39,425 nt of DNA from Flavobacteriaceae bacterium UBA5534 (GCA_002426015.1 DINS01000019.1:339-39763), one strand, 5' to 3'; shown: positions 17,547-25,653, numbered from the stretch's first letter. Program-made: numbers and translations. The notes: generated from the letters alone by a model not told the origin.

Positions 17547-18026
17547 GTGTTATCAAATGCTTGTCAATATGCTATAAGATCGATTCTTTATTTAGGAATG
17601 TGTTCTGATGAAAAGCATAAAATAGGAGTGAAAATTATTTCTGAAGAATTAGAAGTGCCACAACCTTTTTTAGCAAAATTACTACAACAACTAAATAAGA
17701 GTAATTTAGTAACTTCAACAAAAGGGCCTTATGGTGGTTTTTATTTAAGTGAGGAAAACAAACAACATACTGTTTGGGATATTGTTTTAAATATTGATGG
17801 TTATGATAGATTTAACCAATGTTTTTTAGGTCTGTCAAAATGTGGAGATGATAATCCTTGTCCTGTACATTTTACAGTTTCAGCTTTTAAAGAAAAGTTA
17901 TTTAAAGATTTTAAAGAAAAATCAATTGCCGAATTTGTGAATGAAATACAAATAAAAGGCAGATATATTTCTTTAAAATCTTTTGATGTCTTAAAAACGG
18001 ATTCAGACTCTAAAACTATTGATTAG
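17547..18026 (+). CDS. Rrf2-family Fe-S transcriptional regulator
   Basis: 159 residues. The start is GTG: the next residues LSNACQYAIRSILYLG are the canonical Rrf2 N-terminus, and no ATG fits. The winged helix spans about 1-80, with recognition helix region VPQPFLAKLLQQLNKSNLVT and the wing STKGPYGGFYL. A cluster-binding loop holds Cys92, Cys99, Cys105 and His108 (CFLGLSKCGDDNPCPVH), the pattern that binds a [2Fe-2S] or [4Fe-4S] cluster in IscR- and NsrR-type members. It is beside the nor operon and divergent from nadA, so sensing NO, oxygen or Fe-S status is likely. Whether it controls nor, nadA or itself is inference. Its 3' end overlaps the convergent norB2 gene by 24 bases. Confidence 0.9.
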   Translation: MLSNACQYAIRSILYLGMCSDEKHKIGVKIISEELEVPQPFLAKLLQQLNKSNLVTSTKGPYGGFYLSEENKQHTVWDIVLNIDGYDRFNQCFLGLSKCGDDNPCPVHFTVSAFKEKLFKDFKEKSIAEFVNEIQIKGRYISLKSFDVLKTDSDSKTID

Positions 18027-19328
18027 TTTTTTTAAAATGGGTAAACTAATAAACACCATACTTGTGGTTAGTGTTAATCCAAAAACAAAAAACGCCATAT
18101 AGACCCAAAATAAACTGTCTTGCATGTTTGAAAAAGAGGTGTCGTTTCCTGCGTACATCCAATTGCTTCTTTTTGCCCCAGCTACCAATAAAGCCGAAAA
18201 GAATAGAAAGAGCGAGATATTAAATGCTAAAAGACTTCTTTTTATAAAAGTTTCTTGTGTCTTGGTAAAAGCAGACATTCTTGAAGCTATAAACAGGAGC
18301 GAAGCAAATAAAATGGTTGTGTTAATACCAATGGTTGTTCCCATAGAATGTGCCACAGTAATGTGAGTACCATGTGTAAAGAAATTGATGGCAGGGATTG
18401 AGAAAAGCAAGGCTAAAATTAAGTTAATGAATATCCAAAAATCTGTTGCCATCAAAAATCGATATGCCAATGGAGAGGCGTTTTTTTCGTTTTTTGTTAG
18501 GTTACATTTCCAATCATATATCATATATCCCAAAATAATCCATTCGGTCATACTTACACCATAAGCCACATAACGAATCCAAGGTAATGTTGGAACAATA
18601 TAGGTGTGATGTGCCCAGCCAAACATGAGGTTTGTTAAGCCAAGAAAATAGAAGAAGAAAGCTAATTTACCTCTTCCAATGGCATCATCTCCTTTTATTT
18701 TTGCCATAACGTAAATAGAAATTCCATAAACCAACATGTTCCACGACCCAACAAAAGAACCATAAGATTTCCATTGAACCGTTAAATCTTTAATAATATG
18801 TTCCCTAAAATATGGCAATAACCACAAATGTGCTTCTATTAAATGAATCATCATAAAAACAATCCCAGTTCCCCACATCCAATAATATACTGGCCAGTTT
18901 TTTACCTGTTTCAGCATGGTTTTAAAATAGTTAATCCCAAAAAGAAGCCATCCAAACAGAATGGGAATGGTTAAGATTGGTGTAAAAGCTAGATATTCCC
19001 TGCCTTCCATTTTTCCGAAGAAATAAGAGAGATAAATTCCTACTCCTGTAATAAGAAATATTAATAAATGAGTTTTCATTAATTTATTTGAAAACAGCTT
19101 AAGTTTTTCGACTTGAGTTAAATAAAAATAAATACTTCCAGTAGCACAAAGTATAACCCATGTAATAACAGTAGTTACATGAAACGGTCTCATTTTATGA
19201 AACGGAATAAGGCCCTTTAAGAAGTCTGGAATGAGATACTGTAAGGCAGCCAAAAGACCAAAAGTAACACCAGTTAACAAAGCTAAAAGAGCTGTAATTA
19301 AAAAAAGGATAGCTGTTTTGTTTTTCAT
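18003..19328 (-). CDS. Divergent NorB-like heme-copper oxidase subunit (second NorB of the operon)
   Basis: 441 residues, about twelve transmembrane helices. It aligns with the canonical NorB of this operon. His50 (TM2, low-spin heme), His240-His241 (non-heme metal pair) and His327 (heme b3) are kept. The TM10 low-spin heme ligand is Met329 (VAHSMG, where NorB has MHGH). In TM6, anchoring on GSWNM against GVWEL (the Trp is 44 residues before the His pair in both) puts no His at the third metal ligand and Val193 and Asn197 at the two catalytic Glu positions. Extra histidines appear in TM5 (HLIEAHLW, 162/167). It may be a non-NO-reducing oxidase-like subunit, an electron-entry module or a variant active site. 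It overlaps its cytochrome c partner by 4 bases (ATGA). Confidence 0.85.
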   Translation of the reverse strand: MKNKTAILFLITALLALLTGVTFGLLAALQYLIPDFLKGLIPFHKMRPFHVTTVITWVILCATGSIYFYLTQVEKLKLFSNKLMKTHLLIFLITGVGIYLSYFFGKMEGREYLAFTPILTIPILFGWLLFGINYFKTMLKQVKNWPVYYWMWGTGIVFMMIHLIEAHLWLLPYFREHIIKDLTVQWKSYGSFVGSWNMLVYGISIYVMAKIKGDDAIGRGKLAFFFYFLGLTNLMFGWAHHTYIVPTLPWIRYVAYGVSMTEWIILGYMIYDWKCNLTKNEKNASPLAYRFLMATDFWIFINLILALLFSIPAINFFTHGTHITVAHSMGTTIGINTTILFASLLFIASRMSAFTKTQETFIKRSLLAFNISLFLFFSALLVAGAKRSNWMYAGNDTSFSNMQDSLFWVYMAFFVFGLTLTTSMVFISLPILKKLINSFRV

Positions 19329-19750
19329 TTTTTATAGTCTAATTCTACCCAACCATTTGGTTTAAATTTGGCGTTATAATTTGGAAAATATCCAGTGCTG
19401 TCCAATAATTTTAAATAAGCAACCAAAGCTTCTTTTTCAGTTTCAGAAAAATTGAATTTTGGCATTGTTTTTACACCACTGTTTAAAAAGGCTTTAATGT
19501 ATTCAGGCCCTTTGTTTTTTGCACTGTACACATTGGTTAAATCTGGACCTAAATAACCACCTAAACCATAAATTTGATGGCAAGACCAACAATTGTTTTC
19601 TTGCCATAAACGTTGTCCTTGCAAGGCGTGGCCAGTTAATTTTATAGGATTTTCGTTTTCATTGGATGTATATATAAACCCATTGAATACAACAAATAGA
19701 GTTAGTAAAAAACTAATGATGGCAATATTATATTTTGTCTTTTTAGTCAT
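19325..19750 (-). CDS. Membrane-anchored cytochrome c, NorC-like (second copy)
   Basis: 141 residues. An N-terminal transmembrane anchor (about 8-27) precedes a periplasmic mono-heme cytochrome c. The heme motif is CWSCH (Cys54, Cys57, His58), and the likely sixth ligand is Met96 (VKTMPKFNFSETE). GYLGPDLTNVYS parallels the GAYYAPELTKVL of the NorC in the same operon, supporting a shared origin. It should carry electrons to the NorB-like subunit encoded directly after it, whose start overlaps its stop. The gap from norF is one base. Confidence 0.88.
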   Translation of the reverse strand: MTKKTKYNIAIISFLLTLFVVFNGFIYTSNENENPIKLTGHALQGQRLWQENNCWSCHQIYGLGGYLGPDLTNVYSAKNKGPEYIKAFLNSGVKTMPKFNFSETEKEALVAYLKLLDSTGYFPNYNAKFKPNGWVELDYKK

Positions 19751-19751
19751 A

Positions 19752-19988
19752 TCAAATTATTAAAACCAAACCAATAAAAATGGTTAAGAATCCAATTAAC
19801 AAGGCTTTCCAGAAAGTATTGGCATGACGCAATTCCATAAAATAAAAGGCAACTGCCAAAAACTTAAAAGCAGCTAAAACCATAATGATTGTGGTAGCAT
19901 TTTCCAAATGTGAATTTGCAACAACAGCCGATAAAACGGTTAAAGCAATTAACAATATCAAAACATAAAAAAAAGGCTTCTGTTTCAT
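19752..19988 (-). CDS. norF: NorF-like small membrane subunit (cytochrome c oxidase subunit IV family)
   Basis: 78 residues with three predicted transmembrane helices (about 6-24, 31-50, 58-77). AAFKFLAVAFYFMELRHAN is the signature of the prokaryotic COX4-like family that includes NorF. By analogy with other nor clusters it helps assembly or stability of the NO reductase. It stands between norE and norC2, with one-base gaps on both sides, so translation is probably coupled. Confidence 0.82.
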   Translation of the reverse strand: MKQKPFFYVLILLIALTVLSAVVANSHLENATTIIMVLAAFKFLAVAFYFMELRHANTFWKALLIGFLTIFIGLVLII

Positions 19989-19989
19989 C

Positions 19990-20577
19990 TTAAAACACTA
20001 AATAAATTACAGGGAACAACAACAGCCAAATAAGGTCGCACATATGCCAAAAAGTGGCACTTGCTTCCACATCTTCCATGATGAGTTTTTCAGGGTTTTT
20101 AATCATGGTCCTATAAACAGAAGCTAAAATCACCAAACCAACCAAGACATGAATCACGTGGAATAGTGTTAACATCCAATAAAAGGAAAAGAAGGTATTG
20201 TAACCCATGGTTAGCCCAGCTTCAATTTTATCAAAATATTCTATGCTTTTTAAACCTAAAAACAGCAAGCCTCCATACATGGTTAATTTTAAGTATACTT
20301 TTGATTTAGACAAGTTGTTTGCTTTTAAAGCAGTAACTGTAAGAGCCATAAAAAAACCACTAACTAATAAGAATAAGGTATTTATGGCACCAAAAGTGGT
20401 GTTTAATTGTAATCTAGAGTCATGAAAAATGCTAGGTTCGTCTTTGCTATATAAAACCATAGCAACTAATACAGCTCCAAAAGTAATGAGTTCTAAATAG
20501 ATAATAATCCACATTAAAAGACCACCTGGTGGATAAAAAACACTTTTGATATTAGGCTGTCGAATACCTGTTGACAT
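19990..20577 (-). CDS. norE: NorE-like heme-copper oxidase subunit III
   Basis: 195 residues, five predicted transmembrane helices. Family segments: PPGGLLMWIIIYLELITFGA at the N-terminus, FLLVSGFFMALTV, the His-containing LTLFHVIHVLVGLVIL, and ATFWHMCDLIWLLLFPVIYL at the C-terminus, all typical of COX3/NorE. NorE is thought to support NO reductase assembly or activity. Its start codon shares one base with the norD stop (TAATG), pointing to translational coupling. Confidence 0.88.
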   Translation of the reverse strand: MSTGIRQPNIKSVFYPPGGLLMWIIIYLELITFGAVLVAMVLYSKDEPSIFHDSRLQLNTTFGAINTLFLLVSGFFMALTVTALKANNLSKSKVYLKLTMYGGLLFLGLKSIEYFDKIEAGLTMGYNTFFSFYWMLTLFHVIHVLVGLVILASVYRTMIKNPEKLIMEDVEASATFWHMCDLIWLLLFPVIYLVF

Positions 20578-22346
20578 TAACTTTGATGTTTTATTTTTTC
20601 GTAGAGTTTTACTAAAGACTGCAGCAATTCTACTGGTGTTGTTAATATTTGATAATGGTTTTGCCCAAACATTTGCGGCAAATAGTATTTTGCTTGCGCT
20701 TCAATAGCTAAAGCATAGGAATTGATGTTTCGCTGATTTAATTCACGAAGCGCTTGCTTAACATCGTTGATGCCATATTTACCTTCGTATTTATCGTAAT
20801 CGTTTGGTTTTCCATCAGAGATTAAAATAACCCATTTGTTTTTGGTGTCTCGTGCGTCTAACAAAGCTCCCGAATGGCGTAAAGCAGCTCCAATCCTTGT
20901 GTACCCACTTGGTTCTACTGCTCCAATTTTGTGTTTGGCTTTATCCCAAGAATCATCAAAACCTTTTAGTGTGAGATACGTTGCGTAGTTTCTGGTTTTA
21001 GAATAAAAACAATCAATGGAGAAATCGACATTGAATTCATTTAAAATTTCACCAAAAATAATAGACACTTGCTTTTCAACATCAATTACTTTGTTTCCTC
21101 CAGCATATCCATCACTGGACAAACTGACATCCAATAGTATTAAAATGGAAAGATCTTTGTCTTTTTTACGTTTAGAAAGGTATATTTTTTCTGAAGGTGT
21201 GTGTCTAGAATGGACATCTACATACAAATCTGTTATGGCATCTAAATCAAAATCATCACCTTGTGTCTGTCTGCGCTGTTGTTGGTATTTGTTGTTGACC
21301 GACGTTAACATTTTGCGCAATCCTGTTAAAGTTGAGGCATTTTTTTGAAGGGTTTTTTTATAATATACAGTATCTGTTTCCTGCTGTGTTTTTGGATAGA
21401 CCTTGCAAAATTTTCGTTTGTATTCCTTTTTGGAATAATCCCATTCGTCGTAAGCAATATGTGGTGTTTCGTTATTAAGTTCGGCACTTTCTGAAATGGT
21501 TGTGTTTTCAATAAATTCTGCTTGATAAATGGAATGTGTAGGGTCGTCAACCCTAACTGTATGCTTCATGTTAAGGTCTTCCAAGGCATTGGCATGATCA
21601 TCCAAGTCGTCATCGCCATCAAAATCCCTCCAGCCACCTTCCCATTCTTCGGCAGTTTCAATTTTTTCAAAATTATGTGTCATCACATAATCTTCCTGTT
21701 GTTTTTTATCAATTTCCAAAGAGGTGATTTCCTCTACGGCATTGGCTTTTAAAATGGTATTTATTTCGTGGTTTATGGCTTGTTTTACTTGTTCTGAAAT
21801 ATTGTTTAAAACTGCTTTTTTTAAGGTTTTAGGGTCGTTTTTCATCCATTTTCCATAGATAAAGCTTAAATCTTGAGAAGTTTTATTGGTTGTTTTGTTT
21901 AGGTATAAGGTAATTAACTCTTGATGAATTTGTTTTGTTGCTGGGAAATGGTGAAACATTTTTTTTAATACTAATTGCGATGTTTCTACTGCTTTTTCTC
22001 GAGCTGTCTCTAAAGTAAATTCATCTTCAGTAGAGAAATTTAAATCCAAGTTTTTTTGAACAGATAAGTAAACAGTTCTAAAAATGTAAAATTTGATATT
22101 CTGTTCGATAGTTTGAAATTCTGAATATCTCACAGGAAGGAAAAAACTATTGTTTTTATAGCCACCTTCTCGTTCGGCTTCAAAAATCTCAATGGCTTGT
22201 CCAGTAATAGCTCTTGAGAAAATAGCTAAACGCTGTTTAATGTCTTCTAATTTTACGGCATGTTCTAGTGTTTCTTGTGCGTTTTTTTTTCGACGCTTCA
22301 AAAAATTTACAACTTTGGCATATAGATATTCATCTGGTTCGAACAT
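20577..22346 (-). CDS. norD: NorD, VWA-domain NO reductase activation protein
   Basis: 589 residues. A helical N-terminal part (about 1-230) is followed by an acidic linker (DGDDDLDDH near 243-252) and a C-terminal von Willebrand A domain (about 395-589). The metal-binding site is DVSLS (Asp406, Ser408, Ser410), with Thr near 483 (SGYTR) and Asp near 511 (LISDGKPND). NorD works with the AAA+ protein NorQ as a MoxR-VWA pair that inserts the non-heme iron into NorB. It follows norQ by 9 bases. Length and layout are usual for the family. Confidence 0.93.
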   Translation of the reverse strand: MFEPDEYLYAKVVNFLKRRKKNAQETLEHAVKLEDIKQRLAIFSRAITGQAIEIFEAEREGGYKNNSFFLPVRYSEFQTIEQNIKFYIFRTVYLSVQKNLDLNFSTEDEFTLETAREKAVETSQLVLKKMFHHFPATKQIHQELITLYLNKTTNKTSQDLSFIYGKWMKNDPKTLKKAVLNNISEQVKQAINHEINTILKANAVEEITSLEIDKKQQEDYVMTHNFEKIETAEEWEGGWRDFDGDDDLDDHANALEDLNMKHTVRVDDPTHSIYQAEFIENTTISESAELNNETPHIAYDEWDYSKKEYKRKFCKVYPKTQQETDTVYYKKTLQKNASTLTGLRKMLTSVNNKYQQQRRQTQGDDFDLDAITDLYVDVHSRHTPSEKIYLSKRKKDKDLSILILLDVSLSSDGYAGGNKVIDVEKQVSIIFGEILNEFNVDFSIDCFYSKTRNYATYLTLKGFDDSWDKAKHKIGAVEPSGYTRIGAALRHSGALLDARDTKNKWVILISDGKPNDYDKYEGKYGINDVKQALRELNQRNINSYALAIEAQAKYYLPQMFGQNHYQILTTPVELLQSLVKLYEKIKHQS

Positions 22347-22355
22347 GATTTTTGT

Positions 22356-23198
22356 TTAAATCATTAAATCGCATAAATCAGATAAAGCTTCTGTAATTTC
22401 AGTATCATCTGTTAAAGGTTCTACAATAGCTACACGGACTGCCAGACGTTTGCCTAATCCTGTATGAATTAATTTAGCTGCATCTACCAATAATCTTGTA
22501 GAAACGGTTTCAGTTAAACCTAGCTCTGTTAAGTTTCTAATTTTGGTTGCAATAGAAACCAATTTTTTTGCTGTTGAAGTATCAATTTTAGTCTCATTAA
22601 TGAGGATTTCTGCTTCATCTTTTTCATTTGGATAATTAAAAGCCAAAGCAATAAAACGCTGTCTGGTAGAAGGTTTTAATTCTTTAAACCCTTTTTGATA
22701 ACCAGGATTAAACGAGGCTACCAACATAAAGTCTGGGTGCGCTTTGATGGTTTCACCTAGTTTGTCAATATATAGTTCTTTTCTATGATCAGTTAGTGAG
22801 TGAATAGCTACTATAACATCTGGCCTTGCCTCTGCAATTTCATCAAGATAAATGATAGCACCTTCCTTTACGGCTTTAGTGAGTGGACCATCTATCCATA
22901 CAGTTTCGGCTCCTTTTATAATATATCGACCAATTAAATCTGTAGAAGAGGTTTCCTCGTGACAGGAAATGGTAATTAACTGCTTGTCCAATTGATGCGT
23001 CATAAAATCCACAAAACGTGTTTTTCCAGTTCCTGTTGGCCCTTTTAAAAGCACTGGAATTTTATTTTTATAAGCCTGTTCAAATACTTCAATCTCTTTC
23101 GCTATGGGTTTATAGAAAGGCGTTATGGCATTTATATCTTGGGTTTTTGTTCTCAAAATACTAGGTTTTAAATTGGGTGATTTTAGCGTTTCGTTCAT
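22356..23198 (-). CDS. norQ: NorQ/CbbQ-type AAA+ ATPase (MoxR family)
   Basis: 280 residues. Walker A is GPTGTGKT (53-60), Walker B is AIIYLDE (114-120), sensor 1 lies in MLVASFNPGYQKG, and TRQRFIALAFNYP is the following MoxR-type motif. A C-terminal CbbQ domain ends the protein. It powers remodelling of NorB together with NorD, in the cytoplasm at the membrane. It is separated from norB by 126 bases that include an inverted repeat, so its expression may be set apart from norCB. Confidence 0.94.
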   Translation of the reverse strand: MNETLKSPNLKPSILRTKTQDINAITPFYKPIAKEIEVFEQAYKNKIPVLLKGPTGTGKTRFVDFMTHQLDKQLITISCHEETSSTDLIGRYIIKGAETVWIDGPLTKAVKEGAIIYLDEIAEARPDVIVAIHSLTDHRKELYIDKLGETIKAHPDFMLVASFNPGYQKGFKELKPSTRQRFIALAFNYPNEKDEAEILINETKIDTSTAKKLVSIATKIRNLTELGLTETVSTRLLVDAAKLIHTGLGKRLAVRVAIVEPLTDDTEITEALSDLCDLMI

Positions 23199-23291
23199 GA
23201 TTAATAAAAATTTAAAAAGGCCCTTTAGTTAAAGATTTTGAAGTTTTTAGGATTATCTGGTATGAGAAAGGGAAACTTCATTGTCTTTGTT

Positions 23292-23317
23292 TAGCAACAA
23301 AAAGGCCTTTTTTGCTA
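23292..23317 (-). repeat. Hairpin between norB and norQ
   Basis: TAGC and GCTA (23292-23317) flank the near-palindrome AAAAAGGCCTTTTTT. A related AAAAAGGCCCTTT lies nearer norQ (about 23214-23226). It could be a partial terminator or an RNA processing or stability element that makes norCB mRNA more abundant than norQD. Confidence 0.5.
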
Positions 23318-23324
23318 TTAATTG

Positions 23325-24668
23325 TTATAAATCTGATTTTAAATCTAAAGCTTCATCTGTTGGTCTTCCGTGTTTTATGAAGTCGATGATATAAAGTACT
23401 ATACCAGTTGTAAAAAGCGTTGCGCATAAAATTAATACCACAAAGTGAATACTGATTTCGGCTTGTACTTCCATAAAATCCATCTTAAACTTACGTTCTA
23501 AATATACTTGGGCAACACCAGCAACACCAAAGGCAACAGTCATCCCAATCATTCCAATATTGGCAGTCCAGAAGGCAGCTCGGCCAACTGCGCTATCATA
23601 TAATTTTCGTCCTGTCATGTTTGGCAATGCATAGCTGATTATAGCTAATACGATCATAGCATAAGCTCCCCAAAATGCAAGGTGACCGTGCATTGCAGTC
23701 ACTAAAGTGCCATGAGTGTATATGTTTGTTTGAGGCAATGTATGAGCAAAACCAAGTAAGCCTGCTCCAACAAATGAAACTATAGCTGAACCTAATGTCC
23801 AGAATAATGCAATTTTATTTGGGTGTTTCTTTTCTCCTTTTCTATACATATTAACTGCAAATAAAGCCATTGCTAAAAATGCTAAAGGTTCTAGAGCAGA
23901 GAAAATACCACCTACGATTAACCAAATTTTATTGACACCAATGTAATAGTAGTGGTGACCTGTTCCTAAAATTCCTGATAAGAATGTTAATCCAACAATT
24001 ACATAAAGCCATTTTTCAATCACTTCTCTATCAACTCCAGTAAGTTTTATTAATAGAAATGATAAGATTCCTCCCATAATTAATTCCCAAACACCTTCAA
24101 CCCATAAATGAACAACCCACCATCTAAAAAAAGAGTCGGTCACTTGACTGTCAAAAGGAAGCATACCAGGAATATATAGCAATGCCGCAAACAATAATCC
24201 CATACAAAGAACCAAAGCTGTAGTGGTTTTGCGTTTTCCTTTAAATAGGGTAGTGAGAATTAGTCCTAAAAATAGAAGCACGTTAACGACCACCAAATAA
24301 TCTAACTGTCTTGGGATTTCTAAAAACTTACGCCCTTCCCACCAGTTAAAGTGGTAGCCAATTACAGCAGTAACACCAACGACGGCAAGTGAAATAAGTT
24401 GAACATAAGCCAATTTAACACTTACCAATTCGCGTTGTGCTTCTTCAGGAATAATGTAGTAGGCAGCTCCCATAAAACCAGATAAAAGCCAAACTACCAA
24501 TAAGTTGGTGTGTACAGCTCTGGCTGTATTAAAAGGGATGAATTCATGTAGACCATCAAACCCAATACGAGCAAAACCCATAATGAATCCATAAGTAATT
24601 TGTAAAACGAGTAGTAGCATAGAAAAGGCAAAAAACCAATACGCTACTTTTTGTGATTTATATTTCAT
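23325..24668 (-). CDS. norB: Nitric oxide reductase large subunit (cytochrome c type)
   Basis: 447 residues, twelve transmembrane helices. All catalytic residues are present: His53 and His329 (low-spin heme b), His327 (heme b3), His187, His238 and His239 (non-heme iron), and glutamates 191, 195 and 260. Motifs are VHLWVEGVWEL, GTGHHYYYIG, FSALEPLAFL and AMHGHLAFWGAY. Most of these numbers are 20 below those of the Pseudomonas aeruginosa enzyme. It reduces two NO to N2O with electrons from NorC. The gene starts 10 bases after norC. Confidence 0.97.
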   Translation of the reverse strand: MKYKSQKVAYWFFAFSMLLLVLQITYGFIMGFARIGFDGLHEFIPFNTARAVHTNLLVVWLLSGFMGAAYYIIPEEAQRELVSVKLAYVQLISLAVVGVTAVIGYHFNWWEGRKFLEIPRQLDYLVVVNVLLFLGLILTTLFKGKRKTTTALVLCMGLLFAALLYIPGMLPFDSQVTDSFFRWWVVHLWVEGVWELIMGGILSFLLIKLTGVDREVIEKWLYVIVGLTFLSGILGTGHHYYYIGVNKIWLIVGGIFSALEPLAFLAMALFAVNMYRKGEKKHPNKIALFWTLGSAIVSFVGAGLLGFAHTLPQTNIYTHGTLVTAMHGHLAFWGAYAMIVLAIISYALPNMTGRKLYDSAVGRAAFWTANIGMIGMTVAFGVAGVAQVYLERKFKMDFMEVQAEISIHFVVLILCATLFTTGIVLYIIDFIKHGRPTDEALDLKSDL

Positions 24669-24678
24669 TGTCAGTTAG

Positions 24679-25128
24679 TTAGTTTTTATTTCTTTCAATT
24701 TTATCTTTAGCTAAAGGTGATACAACGGTGTCAAATCCGTTGAGATCAATACCGCCTATCCAATCAAAGAATGCGATTAAATCGTCAGCCTCTTCTTTTG
24801 TAAAGCCGTAGGCAACCATTTGTCTTCCATTAGGGTTCCACGGAACAGGAGACATTAAAACTGCTTTTACATAGCCTTCGCCTCGACGGTCTAGAACTTT
24901 CGTCAATTCTGGAGCGTAGTAAGCCCCTTCACCCAAAATGGTATGGCAGCCCATACAATTATTTTCCTCCCATAAGTTTTTACCACGAACAACCTGTTCT
25001 GTAATGCCCTCATGATTGGTTTGGTCTTGCTCTTTACTAAATGAAAAAATAGTTAATCCTATAAAAATTAAGAATGTAACCACAGTACCTCCAAGGAAAA
25101 AAGCGCGTGCTTGTTTTTTTGATAACAT
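24679..25128 (-). CDS. norC: Nitric oxide reductase cytochrome c subunit
   Basis: 149 residues. One transmembrane anchor (about 10-29) and a periplasmic cytochrome c domain with CMGCH (Cys58, Cys61, His62). HTILGEGAYYAPELTKV is the NorC signature, and Met104 (GRQMVAYGFTKEE) is the likely sixth heme ligand. It accepts electrons from periplasmic donors and passes them to NorB. First gene of the eight-gene nor operon; a -7 element and a palindromic operator precede it. Confidence 0.96.
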   Translation of the reverse strand: MLSKKQARAFFLGGTVVTFLIFIGLTIFSFSKEQDQTNHEGITEQVVRGKNLWEENNCMGCHTILGEGAYYAPELTKVLDRRGEGYVKAVLMSPVPWNPNGRQMVAYGFTKEEADDLIAFFDWIGGIDLNGFDTVVSPLAKDKIERNKN

Positions 25129-25175
25129 ATGATGATTAGTTAAATTAGTAAAAAAAGGTCTTTTTATCTTTTATA

Positions 25176-25183
25176 CAAAAATA
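25176..25183 (-). promoter_or_regulatory. -7 element of the nor operon
   Basis: TATTTTTG on the minus strand is an exact TAnnTTTG match; transcription would start near 25170. There is no TTG at -33, but a palindrome centres 29.5 bp upstream, the position of a class II activator. Confidence 0.65.
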
Positions 25184-25203
25184 GAATCATACTCGTTAAA
25201 AAA

Positions 25204-25221
25204 ATATGACTTAAATCATAT
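25204..25221. promoter_or_regulatory. Palindromic operator upstream of norC
   Basis: ATATGACTTAAATCATAT is an 18-bp palindrome with 16 of 18 positions paired. Its core TATGAC-N4-RTCATA is shared with the site upstream of nadA, and its centre (25212.5) is 29.5 bp from the -7 element, identical to nadA. It would be centred at about -42, typical for Crp/Fnr activation. Confidence 0.72.
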
Positions 25222-25280
25222 ATTGAAAAGAAGTTCGTTTTTGTAATGGACTAAATGTATTAGTGACGTTATAATGTAAT

Positions 25281-25631
25281 TTACCCCTCTCTTTTTACCA
25301 ACGCATAATAATCGCCTTCAATGGGTAAGTAACCTTGGTCATAGACAAAATAATAAACTGTTCCGGCTTTTGTGGTGTAGATACTGGTGAAATAATTAAA
25401 GTCAAATCCTTTTTCGATGAGCTTACTTCTAGAAACTTTGGTTTTCTTGTCAGGGTTCAATGCTTCAAGAATCCTATAATTTTTACGTAACCAATTATTG
25501 GTGTTGCGAATTAAATTCTTGCTGTCCTTGTTTATTGTATTGTTATACGAATTTCTACAGGCATCACTGCAGAATTTCTTATCAGTTCTCCCAACAATCT
25601 TTTCTCCACATTCAAGGCATTCTTTTTGCAT
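25281..25631 (-). CDS. Small zinc-ribbon protein
   Basis: 116 residues. The N-terminus has CLECGEKIVGRTDKKFCSDAC, a four-cysteine zinc ribbon (Cys5, Cys8, Cys21, Cys25) followed by RNSYNN, similar to short treble-clef motifs in Bacteroidota hypothetical proteins. A helical middle (NLIRNTNNWLRKNYRILEAL) contains SRSKLIEKGFDFNYFTSIY, and the C-terminus is beta-rich. It may bind nucleic acid or protein; the function is unknown. Monocistronic, with an exact -7 element and a perfect 12-bp palindrome upstream. Confidence 0.8.
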   Translation of the reverse strand: MQKECLECGEKIVGRTDKKFCSDACRNSYNNTINKDSKNLIRNTNNWLRKNYRILEALNPDKKTKVSRSKLIEKGFDFNYFTSIYTTKAGTVYYFVYDQGYLPIEGDYYALVKREG

Positions 25632-25653
25632 ATAAAACTAAATTGAAGTCTTT

